In this document: one piece after another, positions 47,110-57,442 of the stretch
Layout: each line of letters opens with the position of its first letter
Position numbering within the stretch: the stretch's first letter is position 1
Source: Desulfobacteraceae bacterium Eth-SRB2
Lineage (GTDB): Bacteria > Desulfobacterota > Desulfobacteria > Desulfobacterales > UBA11574
Assembly (NCBI GenBank): GCA_004193595.1
Contig: RPGQ01000036.1
Span: 34,915 to 98,914, forward strand
Reading direction: 5' to 3'
Length of the DNA stretch: 64,000 nt
Program-made: the position numbers and the translations under genes
The notes under the pieces: model-generated
Database searches by the model: none
The model's input: only the letters and a program-made list of their open reading frames with translations
What the model was told of the DNA's origin: nothing

Positions 47110-47316
47110 CTATGGTTTTAAATCGGCAATCATTTCCTTTATGATTGACATTACATTCCGCCCCCTTTCCAGGGCGATTCGATGGGCATCTTCAACGATC
47201 TCGGAAGCATGTCTTTCAAGTTCAACCCGGGCAGGCATGGGCAGATTTTTTTTCTCGTATTGCCAACTTAAAAACCGTATGGCCAGCCGTTTTTGTTGTT
47301 CCTTTATAAACCCCAT
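47110..47316 (-). CDS. Small hypothetical protein
   Basis: 68 residues, unrecognised. Predicted to be nearly all helical and amphipathic (MGFIKEQQKRLAIRFLSWQ, ELERHASEIVEDAHRIALER, RNVMSIIKEMIADLKP). AAGGGG precedes the ATG. It faces lipA and lies upstream of the holA side repeats. The good ribosome site and protein-like composition favour a real gene. Confidence 0.55.
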   Translation of the reverse strand: MGFIKEQQKRLAIRFLSWQYEKKNLPMPARVELERHASEIVEDAHRIALERGRNVMSIIKEMIADLKP

Positions 47317-47352
47317 TTAAAACCCCTTATCCGATCAAGCAGGCCTCTGCTC

Positions 47353-47545
47353 TTTAGTTGGGTGTAAATTACGGCTGTTGGCAATATGAAAATTCATGTT
47401 CGTCTGCGCTACGTATTTAGCTTTGGGGAAAAGGTGTCAGGTTTCAGGTGTCAGGGTCGAGAAATTTGAAGAGCTGAAACCTGAAACCTGAACACTGACA
47501 CCTTACGATTGAACGCAATAACCAACAATCTTGATTTACACCCTC
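47353..47545. repeat. Family G repeat with TGTCAG core
   Basis: Ends GGGTGTAAATTACGGCTGTTG and, inverted, GGGTGTAAATCAAGATTGTTG; core palindrome GGTGTCAGGTTTCAGGTGTC / CTGAAACCTGAACACTGACA (47433-47505). With family H it fills 47317-47825. Confidence 0.75.
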
Positions 47546-47559
47546 TTTAATTCATGTTC

Positions 47560-47832
47560 AGGGAAAATAGATTTTTTTCGGTGCAGCGGAGCGACGGCGT
47601 GTTTCTCTTGGAAACCGACTGACTGTTTGAAGGGATTTAGCACGCGTTAGCCCGAGCCGAATGAAATTATAACTTAAAAAAATTAATGAAATAAATTAGC
47701 GACAAATTGTTCTTAACACCTCCGGCGCGGCGCGGGCTTACGGGTGCTCAATCACAAGTTTCAGTCGGTTGGAAAGAGATATACGCCGTCGCGGAGCGGT
47801 CTCCCTACACCAAAACCAAATGCGTTTACCCT
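47560..47832 (-). repeat. Family H repeat, copy 2, 273 bp, reaching into the end of holA
   Basis: Inverted copy of 40382-40654 (CGACGGCGTGTTTCTCTTGG, CAGTCGGTTGGAAAGAGATA, AACCAAATGCGTTTACCC). The holA stop codon (47826-47828) lies inside its right end, so the last residues of HolA come from the repeat. The left end is more diverged than in copy 1. Confidence 0.85.
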
Positions 47833-49313
47833 GAGTTCACGTTATTTTGCTCTTGACAGATAAATAATATCAATTTTCCCAATAGTAATTTGGGATTCTG
47901 CCTCGTGGATTTCAGACTCAAATCGGTTTGACTCAACAACTCAAAAATGTAAATAAGTTCATCCGTTGCAAACCGTTCAGACTTTAAAAGCATCTGATAA
48001 ACAGGATAAGGATTTTTAGGATTTTTAGCAATAACAAGATCTGTAACCGGCCGGGGTTTCTTTTTTTTACCCTTGGTTTTTGATGGTTGATTATCTTTTC
48101 CCGTGTGTTTTGAAAGCATTCGGTCCCACGTTTCCCGTTGCCCCAGAAGATCAGCGTCATAAGCCTGGATGGCGGGCATAATCCTGCTTTTAAATTCATG
48201 GAACGGAATGACTCCATGCCATTCCCGGCCATGGGGATTTTTAACAAAATCCTTGACCAGCAACAGCCTCCGAATCTGATTTGTTATTGCAGCAAGAACT
48301 TGAAGCGGATGAAGATTATCGGCAAGAAGCGTATCCAGAAAAAAGAGCGATTTCTCCATATTTCTTTCTGAAACGGCATTTGTTAAATCGTATATGGGGT
48401 CCTTTTTTGTGCGCTTTAAAACAGACTCGACATCATCTGTGGTTATATTTTTTCTATCTCCCACATAACTGATCAGCTTCTGAAGGTTATTTGAAAATGT
48501 TCGGAGATCAAAACCGGTCATTTCATACAGGGCCAGGTATGCATTCTTATCCATTCTTTTACCGTATTGACCAAGGATTTCATTCATGCTTTCTGAAAGA
48601 ACCGCTTCCTGGGCTATCCTGTCCGCCCGGCGATCCCCTGTGGGAACGGAACAGTCGATGATCACTCCCTGCTCCCGAATGGTTTTAAAAAGCTTCCGGC
48701 GCTTATCCGCCATATCCGTGGTAATGATAAGATGGTTCCCTTTGGGAAATCCTTTTTCAACGGCGTTTTGCAAAAGAGCGGCATTATCTTCTTGAGAAGC
48801 GATGGCAAGGCTGTTTTCTATGCAGAACGTCACGGTTTTATCAATCCACTGGTCATCACCCAAACGGTCAATGTCGAGTTTAATTGTTTTGGTTCTATTT
48901 GCCTTGCTCACATCATCATATGAAAGATTTAACAGACTTAGGAGACTTAGCAAATATGTTGCAGCCTTTTTAATATCATTCGCGTCATATGCCTGTTTTG
49001 CCTTTTCAAGAAGTCTGCCGTGATCCTGTTTTGAATAAAATATTTTAGAATCACAAATGGCAACAACTTTTGTGCCCGACAATAGCGAATATGTGTTTGA
49101 TCGCTCGATGGCTTGTTTAATATTCTCATTTGTGCCCTCAACCGGTTCATAACCCAGGCTTCTTTGACTCGCGGGAATCAATGCGCGGACAAGGACCTCA
49201 AGTGAATTTTTATATAGCAGTTCCTGGCCGTAGATAAGATACACCGGTGCAAAATCGCCGGCTTTTCGGTTTTTTAAATAATTGTTAAGCTCCCTGTAAT
49301 TTATTTCAGTCAT
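47826..49313 (-). CDS. holA: DNA polymerase III delta subunit, with insertion
   Basis: 495 residues from ATG 49313 (MTEINYRELNNYLKNRKAGD), well above the usual about 340. Clamp-loader subunit that opens the beta clamp. The N-terminal AAA-like fold (FAPVYLIYGQELLYKNSLEV) and the DNA pol III delta core (YEMTGFDLRTFSNNLQKLIS, FLDTLLADNLHPLQVLAAIT, LLLVKDFVKNP) are clear. Extra length comes from an insert of about 90-100 residues (about 80-175, containing KAKQAYDANDIKKAATYL and TIKLDIDRLGDDQ) and a Lys-rich segment (KTKGKKKKPRP). The C-terminal tail is supplied by a family H repeat. Confidence 0.9.
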   Translation of the reverse strand: MTEINYRELNNYLKNRKAGDFAPVYLIYGQELLYKNSLEVLVRALIPASQRSLGYEPVEGTNENIKQAIERSNTYSLLSGTKVVAICDSKIFYSKQDHGRLLEKAKQAYDANDIKKAATYLLSLLSLLNLSYDDVSKANRTKTIKLDIDRLGDDQWIDKTVTFCIENSLAIASQEDNAALLQNAVEKGFPKGNHLIITTDMADKRRKLFKTIREQGVIIDCSVPTGDRRADRIAQEAVLSESMNEILGQYGKRMDKNAYLALYEMTGFDLRTFSNNLQKLISYVGDRKNITTDDVESVLKRTKKDPIYDLTNAVSERNMEKSLFFLDTLLADNLHPLQVLAAITNQIRRLLLVKDFVKNPHGREWHGVIPFHEFKSRIMPAIQAYDADLLGQRETWDRMLSKHTGKDNQPSKTKGKKKKPRPVTDLVIAKNPKNPYPVYQMLLKSERFATDELIYIFELLSQTDLSLKSTRQNPKLLLGKLILFICQEQNNVNSG

Positions 49314-49422
49314 AAAATCGCTCCGCGATTTTATATGACGCGGCTCCGCCGCTATCAATTCGCAAATTTCGTAATTGCATTAACCTTTATTGTGAATCCC
49401 ATGTCCGATATCCGCATTCTGA

Positions 49423-49908
49423 TCACTCCGGCATTTTTTTTAAGATAACAAGAAACACATAAATACCAATGCCCACAGTTATCGCACTGTCCGCCACATT
49501 AAACGCAGGCCAGTGATAGCTCCCGATGTAACAGTCTAAAAAGTCAACGACTTTTCCAAACCGAATTCTGTCGATCAGGTTGCCTAAGGCGCCCCCCAGA
49601 ATGAGCGCAAAACATGCGGAAAGCAGGGAATATTTCTGAGGTGTTTTTTTATAGAAGTAGAATATCAGACAGACGGCCAATGATGAGATCAAAAGAAAAA
49701 GCAAGTTGCGCAGACCAGAGCTTTTATTGGCCATGAATCCGAAGGCGCCGCCCGGATTATGAATATGAGTAATGCTGAAGAAACCGGGTATGACCGTAAT
49801 TGAGTGGTAAAGCGGAACCGTGTTCTGGATTACGGCCTTTGTTATCTGATCAAAAATAATGACCAAACCGGCGATGACGACAAGCTTTAGATACTTATTA
49901 TGGGTAAT
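49423..49908 (-). CDS. lspA: Prolipoprotein signal peptidase
   Basis: About 160 residues. Cuts the signal peptide from prolipoproteins in the inner membrane. Four membrane segments; catalytic Asp residues in NLIDRIRFGKVVDFLD and FNVADSAITVGIGIYVF; also NPGGAFGF. The start is unclear: TTG at 49866 gives 147 residues but cuts the first helix (KYLKLVVIAGLVIIFDQITK). The full helix would need a start near 49908, where ATT follows AAGGGGG. A family E repeat inserted at 49938 has separated it from ileS, with which it is normally co-transcribed. Confidence 0.9.
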   Translation of the reverse strand: MTHNKYLKLVVIAGLVIIFDQITKAVIQNTVPLYHSITVIPGFFSITHIHNPGGAFGFMANKSSGLRNLLFLLISSLAVCLIFYFYKKTPQKYSLLSACFALILGGALGNLIDRIRFGKVVDFLDCYIGSYHWPAFNVADSAITVGIGIYVFLVILKKMPE

Positions 49909-49937
49909 AGCAGCCCCCTTTGAGCCAGAGAAACTCG

Positions 49938-50172
49938 TAACCGTTCACAGGTTCAGGGTTCAACGTTCAGGGTTAAGGACAAAGAAGGCATTGAAGATCC
50001 GAAGTCCTCATTACAAATGTTCATTTTCCCAGGTAATTGCCAATTTAGCTTCAAATGTTGGATTAGGCCTGACGAAACTGACGCTTTTATCGTAAATACG
50101 CATCCCAAATGCAGTCCGGGGATAAGAATGGAACCTTGAATCCCTGAACCTTTGAACCCGTGAACGCCTACA
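49938..50172. repeat. Family E repeat, copy 1, with 8-bp target duplication
   Basis: Ends TAACCGTTCACAGGTTCAGG and, inverted, TGTAGGCGTTCACGGGTTC. Perfect duplication GAAACTCG at 49930-49937 and 50173-50180. The inner part (AATGTTCATTTTCCCAGGTA, ACGCTTTTATCGTAAATACG) is shared with the inverted copy at 56139-56365. It lies between ileS and lspA. Confidence 0.92.
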
Positions 50173-50222
50173 GAAACTCGAACACTCCTTTATAATATTC
50201 CCTATAAGAAAATCGCCAATTT

Positions 50223-53030
50223 TCAATTTTCAATTTTCAATTCCTTGAGGCTATTTTGACACCGGCTGCAAATGGTTGGATGTTCCGAACTTGTTCCAAT
50301 AGAAACGTCATATATCCAGCACCGTTCGCACTTGTCACCGGTTGCCGGTTCAACTAAAATTGATAGGTTGTCGATCTCCTGGCTCTCAAAAGCGCCGGCA
50401 GGATTCCCCCCATTAACCAGAGATGCTCCGGAAACAATAAATATGGTGCTTAATTCATTTTCATAGGGGCAGAGTATATCATACAAATCATTATCTGCGT
50501 AAAGGGTAACAACGGCATCCAGGGAATGACCGATCAGCTTTTTAACTCTGGCTTCCTCAAGGGCCTTTGTGACATCGCCGCGAACGTCAAGGATTCGTTT
50601 CCACTTTTTTGCCAGTTTTTCATCCTTCCATGCTTCAGTTACTTGAGGAATAGACGTCAGGTGAATACTCGGCTCATTTTCTTTAGTTCCCGGCATGAAG
50701 CTCCATATCTCTTCCGCGGTAAAGGCAAGTATCGGCGCCATGAGCCTTGCCATGGTGTCCAACAAAATGTGAATAACGGTCTGTGCGCTTCTTCTGCCTG
50801 CTGATTCAGGAGGTAATGTGTATAACCTGTCCTTAAGAATATCAAGGTAGAACGCCGAAAGATCGACAATGCAATAATTATAAAGCGCATGATAGATAAT
50901 ATGAAATTCATAGGTATCATAGGCTTTGAGTGTCCGTTCAATCACCTCTTGAAGCCGGTGCAGTGCAAACCTGTCGATTTCCGGCATAGAGCCGTAGGGA
51001 ACGGCGTCTTTTTCAGGATCAAAATCATATAGATTGCCCAACATGAATCTACTCGTATTTCTGATTCTCCGGTAGGCATCGCTCAACTGTTTCAAGATGT
51101 TTTCAGAAATACGAATGTCATCCCGGTAATCAGATGCCGAGACCCAGAGACGGAGAATCTCCGCCCCGTGCTTTTTGATTACCTCTTCCGGGGCAACCAC
51201 ATTCCCTAAAGACTTGGACATCTTTTTACCTTTTGCATCCACAACGAACCCATGGGTCAATACCGATTCAAAGGGGGCCGCCCCCCGTGTCCCCACAGCC
51301 GTAAGGAGCGAGCTGTGAAACCATCCCCTGTGTTGATCGCTCCCTTCAAGGTAAAGATCGGCGGGCCATTTCAGGCTGGGTCGGTTTTCAAGTACCGCAG
51401 CATGACTGACACCGGAATCAAACCAAACATCCAGGATATCGTCTTCTTTAACAAATGTGGTATGACCGCACTGCCCACAGACGGCATCTTGGGGAAGAAA
51501 TTCTTTTGCATCTTTTTCAAACCAGATGTCGGCGCCATGCTCTTGAAATTTCGTATATATTCGATCTATTATTTCCGGGTTTATGTGTAAGGCGCCACAC
51601 TTTTCACAATAAAAAATCGCTATGGGAACCCCCCAGGCACGCTGCCGGGATACGCACCAGTCCGGTCTGTTTTCAATCATTCCGTAGATTCTTTCTCTTC
51701 CCCAGTGGGGTATCCAGGTGACTTTGTCAATCTCTTCAAGGGATTTTTTTCTTAAGCCGGTTTTGTCCATGGAAATAAACCACTGGGGGGTGGCCCTGAA
51801 AATCACAGGCTTTTTACACCGCCAGCAGTGGGGATAAGAATGTTCCATTTTCTCTTGAGCCAGCAGGAGGTCATTTTCCCGAAGCCGGGCAATGATATCC
51901 GTATTGGCCTTGAAAACGAATTGACCGCTGAAGAAATCGGCTTCTTCCGTAAAACACCCCCTGTCATCTACAGGAGAATACGCATCCAAATCATACAAAA
52001 GGCCCACATCATAGTCTTCACGTCCATGGCCGGGAGCGGTGTGCACACAACCGGTGCCGGCATCCAGAGTTACATGGGAACCCAGGATAATTATGGACTC
52101 GCGATCATATAACGGATGCAGACATTTCTTTCGCTCAAGACGGTTAGCCTGAATTTCGGCAAGTACGGAGAAATCTGAAAAACCAAGGGTTTTCATACAG
52201 TTTTCCACAAGTTCTTTTGCCAGGATCAGCACGTCACCATTTTTTGTATCAACGGCCACATAAATAATATCCGGATGAAGCGCCACGGCAAGGTTTGCCG
52301 GAAGGGTCCACGGTGTTGTTGTCCATATGACCACAAAAACCTTTTTATCACTCAGTTCGGGAATCTCAGCGCTCAAATCGTCTTTCAAGGGGAATTTAAC
52401 AAAGATCGACGGTGATGATTCATCATGATATTCTATCTCAGCCTCTGCAAGGGCTGTTTTGCAGCTGCAGCACCAGTGGATCGGTTTTTTGCTTCTGAAA
52501 AGGCTCCCTTGTGATGCAAATTTTCCGCACTCCCGGGCAATGGTGGCTTCATATTCGTAGTTCATGGTCAAATACGGATCATCCCATTCGCCCATGACCC
52601 CCAGGCGCTTGAATTCTTCACGTTGAATATCGATAAATCTTTCAGCATACACCCGGCATAACTTTCTAATCTCTGCCTGGGACATTTCTAATTTCTTTGA
52701 GCCCAGCTCTTTTTCAACATTGTGTTCCACCGGAAGCCCGTGACAATCCCATCCCGGCACGTAAACGGCGTCATAGCCGGTCATTTGTCGCGAACGAATA
52801 ATAATATCCTTCAAGATCTTATTGAGTGCCGTGCCGATATGGATATGACCGTTTGCGTAAGGGGGGCCGTCGTGCAGTATAAACTTTTCACGGCCTTTGG
52901 ACGCCTGTCTGATTTTTTCGTATAAACCGTCCTCATCCCAGATTTTGAGCTGCCCGGGTTCCCGCTTGGCAAGACTGGCTTTCATTGGAAATTTTGTACT
53001 GGGAAGGTTGAGAGTTTTTTTATAGTCCAT
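50223..53030 (-). CDS. ileS: Isoleucyl-tRNA synthetase
   Basis: 935 residues, full length. Class I synthetase with HIGH motif in [15 protein letters not shown], editing domain ([20 protein letters not shown]), KMSKS in [10 protein letters not shown], and a C-terminal zinc site ([10 protein letters not shown] and CSRCQNSL). Followed, after the family E repeat, by lspA in the same direction, the common ileS-lspA order. No lesion in 2.8 kb. Confidence 0.98.
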   Translation of the reverse strand: MDYKKTLNLPSTKFPMKASLAKREPGQLKIWDEDGLYEKIRQASKGREKFILHDGPPYANGHIHIGTALNKILKDIIIRSRQMTGYDAVYVPGWDCHGLPVEHNVEKELGSKKLEMSQAEIRKLCRVYAERFIDIQREEFKRLGVMGEWDDPYLTMNYEYEATIARECGKFASQGSLFRSKKPIHWCCSCKTALAEAEIEYHDESSPSIFVKFPLKDDLSAEIPELSDKKVFVVIWTTTPWTLPANLAVALHPDIIYVAVDTKNGDVLILAKELVENCMKTLGFSDFSVLAEIQANRLERKKCLHPLYDRESIIILGSHVTLDAGTGCVHTAPGHGREDYDVGLLYDLDAYSPVDDRGCFTEEADFFSGQFVFKANTDIIARLRENDLLLAQEKMEHSYPHCWRCKKPVIFRATPQWFISMDKTGLRKKSLEEIDKVTWIPHWGRERIYGMIENRPDWCVSRQRAWGVPIAIFYCEKCGALHINPEIIDRIYTKFQEHGADIWFEKDAKEFLPQDAVCGQCGHTTFVKEDDILDVWFDSGVSHAAVLENRPSLKWPADLYLEGSDQHRGWFHSSLLTAVGTRGAAPFESVLTHGFVVDAKGKKMSKSLGNVVAPEEVIKKHGAEILRLWVSASDYRDDIRISENILKQLSDAYRRIRNTSRFMLGNLYDFDPEKDAVPYGSMPEIDRFALHRLQEVIERTLKAYDTYEFHIIYHALYNYCIVDLSAFYLDILKDRLYTLPPESAGRRSAQTVIHILLDTMARLMAPILAFTAEEIWSFMPGTKENEPSIHLTSIPQVTEAWKDEKLAKKWKRILDVRGDVTKALEEARVKKLIGHSLDAVVTLYADNDLYDILCPYENELSTIFIVSGASLVNGGNPAGAFESQEIDNLSILVEPATGDKCERCWIYDVSIGTSSEHPTICSRCQNSLKELKIEN

Positions 53031-53332
53031 ACATCCTCCAAATTCGGATTTTATTTGAGCTGAAATTCAATGCCGTATAATATTGTAAAACTAAGCGCTT
53101 TCAAAATTTAACTTTTCAACAAATTATTAAGCCCACTGGTCTCAACAAATAATGGAGCCAATTAATTAATACATCAAAACGTATTGAGAAAATACGAATT
53201 TAGATTGTAAATTATGAAAAGTACTTTCAAAACCGCTTTCTGTCAAGCAAATAGGCTCAGCCTAATTCTGCAAACTTAGGATTAATCTAGGTTTAAGATT
53301 TTAGGTGTTTTATAGATGTTTTTCACCAAAAA

Positions 53333-53356
53333 GCCCGAACAATATCTTGTTCGGGC
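53333..53356 (-). terminator. Intrinsic terminator for the HNH nuclease gene
   Basis: GCCCGAACAA (53333-53342) pairs with TTGTTCGGGC (53347-53356), ten perfect pairs, loop of four. On the minus strand it is followed by TTTTTGG. A family A element now separates it from the HNH gene stop at 53564, lengthening the 3' leader. Confidence 0.82.
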
Positions 53357-53364
53357 CTATTGAT

Positions 53365-53512
53365 GAGTCTGTTGATTTAGTCCAATTTTTTAAAAAATTA
53401 CAAAAAAACACGCAGCATTTATCATTCCTTTGCGTAAGATCGTCAAGATATGAGCCTCTGAGGGAGTCGATTTTTAAGCAATTTTTTTTAAGTATAGTAA
53501 ATCAACAGAGTC
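53365..53512 (+). repeat. Family A repeat element, 148 bp, identical to the nested copy
   Basis: Ends GAGTCTGTTGATTTA and GACTCTGTTGATTTA (inverted). Flanked by ATTGAT at 53359-53364 and 53513-53518. Its inverted sequence equals 15647-15794 at every base. Inserted between the HNH gene and its terminator. The rest of the gap 53031-53332 is AT-rich with no feature seen. Confidence 0.93.
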
Positions 53513-53563
53513 ATTGATGTCAATCGAAACGTTTGTTTTTTTAAACAGGGCCGGGTACCGGTT

Positions 53564-54070
53564 CTAATATACTCCAAGATCTTTCAGAACGGTATTGATA
53601 CCCAGTTTCTTAACTTTCAATCTTAAGAACTCGGCAATAGTCGGTTGATACGCTTTTACTTTAAGATACATATTGGCTTCCGAGGGGGTTTTGCTTCCTT
53701 TCTTATTGTTACACGATTTACAAGAAGATACGCAGTTATCGAAATCAGTTTTACCTCCCCTGGATTTTGGAATAATATGGTCAATCGTCAATTTTCTTTT
53801 TTCACCGCCGCAATACGCACATTTGAATCCGTCCCGGATAAGAACGTTCTTTTTGCTGAAAGGGACCCTGTTGATGTAGAGTGTTCTGATAAGCTTTATC
53901 AGCCTCATTACTGCAGGAACTTTAACGGCAAGCCCTTCAGCGGTTCTGATTAATCTTTCAGACTGCCTTATTACCTGCACTTTACCCTTTGCGATCAGAC
54001 ACATGGCCCTTTTCCAGTTTACAACATTCAGAAAAGTATAGTCGGCATTGAGCAAAACACATTGATCCAT
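53564..54070 (-). CDS. HNH endonuclease family protein
   Basis: 168 residues. The N-terminal about 70 residues (CVLLNADYTFLNVVNWKRAM, KGKVQVIRQSERLIRTAEG) are those of a common stand-alone HNH family. A zinc-supported HNH domain follows: CAYCGGEKRKLTIDHIIPKS and CVSSCKSCNNKKGSKTPSEA. Such proteins are widespread single genes of unclear biological role (repair or phage defence are possible). No methyltransferase lies next to it, so it is not evidently part of a restriction system. Confidence 0.88.
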   Translation of the reverse strand: MDQCVLLNADYTFLNVVNWKRAMCLIAKGKVQVIRQSERLIRTAEGLAVKVPAVMRLIKLIRTLYINRVPFSKKNVLIRDGFKCAYCGGEKRKLTIDHIIPKSRGGKTDFDNCVSSCKSCNNKKGSKTPSEANMYLKVKAYQPTIAEFLRLKVKKLGINTVLKDLGVY

Positions 54071-54151
54071 AATTCTATCCCCTGTTCAATTATTCCAAAG
54101 CCCTGTACCCTATTTTTCTAGAAAAATCAATACCTCTTTAAAATTTGAATG

Positions 54152-54883
54152 TTATTTATTATTCACTTTTCCAACAGGCATTAGGTAAAGCGGTTCCTCA
54201 CTTTCCTCGCAATTTAAAAGTTTTTTCACTTTATCATCATGGAAAGCGCCTATGGGAACCGTTCCAAGACCTAAGGAAACCGCTTGTAAACAAATATTCT
54301 GGGCGGAATGTCCCACCTCAATGAACGTATATCTGATTCCCCTTTGCCCATATTTAACGGTCATCCGCCGGTAAACAGCGCAAAACAATATGATGACCGG
54401 AGCATTTTTTACGGCACTCTGGTTCAATGCCGCCCGGCACAGGTCTGTTCTTTTGTCTCCCTCAACAACTTCCAACAACTAATGAGAGCCGGTTTTGTAT
54501 TTATAAATCCCTGTGGCAAGCCCTGTCACTTTTGCGGCAACAATATATATATCAAGGGGGTAAAGTGCCCCGGCGGAAGGTGCGGTTCTGAAACCTCTGT
54601 GATGCGTGACGCCCTGGGCAGCCCACAGGAGTTGTGAAATTTCAGCAAGTGTTAACGGTTCATCCGAATACGTTCTGATAGACCTTCTTTATAACAAGGT
54701 ACTTTCAACCGACGACCGGCTGTCATATTGAGGCCGAGGGAGTTTTATTGTTTCCGGAAACGTTTTGCCATTCATGCATTCACCTGTCTTCACAGGAAAT
54801 ATTATTATTAAAACCAGGAGGATAATATTTATTATCAAGCTATTTATTCGCGTTACTTTCATTATCTTTTTAACTCTTTTCAA
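54152..54883 (-). pseudogene. SagB-type nitroreductase-like protein, exported form, two in-frame stops
   Basis: One frame runs from about 54883 to 54152, interrupted by TAA (54689-54691) and TAG (54479-54481). It reads a membrane helix or signal (INSLIINIILLVLIIIF), KLPRPQYDSRSSVESTL, stop, RRSIRTYSDEPLTLAEISQL, LLWAAQGVTHHRGFRTAPSA, GALYPLDIYIVAAK, stop, and then the FMN-fold end VGHSAQNICLQAVSLGLGTV. This is a nitroreductase/SagB-type dehydrogenase. The order RTAPSAGALYPLDIY is the flavin-binding start. With two nonsense codons it should be inactive. It follows the radical SAM gene by about eight bases. Confidence 0.85.
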
Positions 54884-54890
54884 GAAAAAT

Positions 54891-55891
54891 TTATGCAGAT
54901 TTAAGGTAAAATTCTCTGGGATTAAACTCGGATACCCCTCCGAAATTTTTATTCACCATAACGGTACGAATTTCTGTGCACAAATCGCATTTGTTGATAT
55001 ATCCCGACCGGGCCGGTGCATATTCGAACGCTTGGTGTGCAAGATCATAAATACCTTTAATACCCGAATTAAAAAGGGTTGTAATGTAATAACGGGATAT
55101 TTATTTTCGGAAAGCGGTTTCCCCAAATCCTGGGTTGAAACAGAAAGGCCGGAACAAAGACCGGGAATATAGTTTCCGAACAGATCCATATGAAAATGGG
55201 ATGTGTCTGACAACTCGCGTGCACATCCGCCTGGATTTTCGTCTATAATCTGTTTGGGGGATTTGTTGGTGAGAACCGGCCGGAAGGTGTCCAAGGCCCG
55301 TCCTCCCATATGAATCCAATACCTCCAGAGCACATTCAAAAGATAATCTTCACCGAATTTGTCTTCATACTCCTTTAAATAATGAGTTCTAAGATCATTA
55401 AATTCATTCAGATCCTTAAAGAAGCCATTGATCCATGGGAATACATTTATACCGGTCTTCCTGCAGGATTCGATCACCCCTTTTACCTTGAAAAAAGGGA
55501 TATGCTCATTATGAAAAGGGCTTATAGACACCAGTAAAGTTTTGAGCCCTTTTTCTCGAAGGTTAATCAAAATCCTTTTGGCAGATTCCAGATCTTTAAA
55601 CCAGGACGAGTTGGTTTCCACATATTCAATAGATACCCCCATACGGCCGGCAACTTCCAGAATATCCGATAGGTTGTCCGGCCTGAGCAAGGGCTCCCCT
55701 CCCCCAACATGCACGGATCTGCACCCCAACGATCGAACCATACGCAGATTGTCTTGGGCAGTTGCCGGATCCATGTATCTTTTTTCCCAATCCGGTCCGC
55801 AGTTGTACAGGCAATGCCTGCAGTTCGAGGTACAGAAATAATTCGTGATAATCCCGCCTGAAATTAGACGTTTGATTTGGAATTGTGCCAT
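54891..55891 (-). pseudogene. Radical SAM protein with C-terminal cysteine motif, frameshifted by a 5-bp duplication
   Basis: The main frame (55891 down) starts MAQFQIKRLISGGIITNYFC with the cluster motif CTSNCRHCLYNC (an extra Cys after CxxxCxxC) and VHVGGGEPLLRPDNLS. At about 55090-55100 the sequence ATTACATTAC is a tandem 5-base repeat. Removing one unit restores a good C-terminus: TTLFNSGIKGIYDLAHQAFE, then YINKCDLCTEIRTVM with a CxxC motif, ending at TAA 54891-54893. As it stands, the frame ends with unrelated residues to 54953. The N-terminal catalytic part is intact, so partial activity cannot be excluded. Substrate unknown. Confidence 0.85.
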
Positions 55892-56138
55892 ATGCCATCA
55901 CTTTAACATCTCAATAAATTATGGACAATTTTTCTTTTTGTTCCGAATTCATTTAAGCCTCCTAAGCAAATGAATGGATAGCATCGCGGCAAGCCAATCC
56001 ATAGTATAGGCGGGATTAGGATATCATAGGGTATCCGAGGCCTCAATCATTTTTATAGGAGCTTAGCATGTGCTGAGTTATTAGAATTGATTGAAGGTTT
56101 CGTTTTTAATTCGAAGAAACTTTGGCCTTTAAATTTTG

Positions 56139-56365
56139 TAACCGTTCACGGTTCAAAGGTTCAGGGGTTCAAGGTTCCATTCTCGTCCACGGGCTACATT
56201 TGGGATGCGTATTTACGAGAAAAGCGTCAGTTTCGTTAGGCCTAATCCAAAATTTGAAGCCAAATTGGCAAATACTTGGAAAAATGAACATTTGTAACGA
56301 GGACTTTGGATCTTCAATGCCTTTTTGTCCTTAACCCTGAACCTTGAACCTGTGAACGGTCACTA
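56139..56365. repeat. Family E repeat, copy 2
   Basis: Inverted copy of 49938-50172: GTAACCGTTCACGGTTCAAA at the left, GAACCTTGAACCTGTGAACG at the right. The flanks (AATTTT on both sides) hint at a target duplication. The gap 55892-56640 otherwise has nothing recognisable. Confidence 0.85.
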
Positions 56366-56639
56366 ATTTTTATCAGAATATTTTACCGTCGTTCTTTTTC
56401 GTTAATGATAGACTCTTTGGATATTTTACTTATGGCCACAAAGTATGTCAACGCTTGTTGGTAATTTTCCAAGTGTATGTTCAATTTGCGGAGAATGAAC
56501 GAAAATACTCGATATCACAAATCCTGAAGGCCTCTTTCAATTTTCATATAGATTGCAGATAGTACAGCTCTCGTATTGAGGATTTAAAAGCCTAATCTTA
56601 AAGATTTTATGGCTTTAATTTTTCAAGGTCGAAGGCAAC

Positions 56640-57115
56640 AATATGCGCATTTGTTGATTACTGAAATACCCATAGTTTCTTTGGACCATCTGTATATGGA
56701 TGATGACAAAGCAATTTTGTGCAATCAATCTTGGGAAGGCGCTGAATGCTGTGTGCGCGACTTGATGAAATGGCTGCAAATGTCTGTGACCGTAAACTTA
56801 CCGGCGTACAATTGTTGCATTTCTATTCGCCGCTTTTTGGGCGGCGTGGCCCGGCTTTGTACTCATGTGATCAGATACGTCAATCCCGCAACTTTCGGGC
56901 TTCAAAAAGCTGGCGGAATGCTTGGCAATGGTGTACTTTGGAGGGCTGAACTCTGTTTACGGATGCGATTATGTCGGCGCCGTGAGTCCTAAGTCTTCTG
57001 GGCGAAGCGTTGCGGCCAGCCCGCTGGAGATTTTCAAATTATTATTATTCCACTTTGCTTATTATAGTAATGATTTATCGCGCCCACAGGACTTGTGGCA
57101 TTTAAGGAGTTGAAT
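56640..57115 (+). pseudogene. Inverted, error-rich copy of the 3' part of livM
   Basis: Aligns by eye with 32800-33290 read on the minus strand: exact blocks such as CATGTGATCAGATACGTCAA and GGCAATGGTGTACTTTGGAG are separated by one- to four-base gains and losses about every 10-25 bases. All three frames are broken; pieces such as HVIRYVNPATFGLQK appear in turn in different frames. No working product. See the finding on whether this region is real. Confidence 0.85.
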
Positions 57116-57442
57116 GTCAGAATCTCGACCAAAACCAGTAAACCCTAACCCGGACAAGCCTGCTTGATGCCTGCCCGATAAGGTCGAGGATTCGCTGATG
57201 CGGTGGCTTTAAATTCTCATAAGGATTGTCTATAATATCCCCATTTAAGATAAGTTCAGAGCGAAAGCCATGCAATCAGGTGTCGGGTGTCCGGGTGTCA
57301 GGGTAAGGAAACGAAGATTGACACTGACATAACACCGAAACCAAAGGGTTTTGGTTAAATGAAACTGGTAACACCCGACACAAAAGGGCCCTATTTTTGT
57401 TGTAGTGTTACTTTGTGTCTTAGAAGGGGAAAAAGTGTATCC

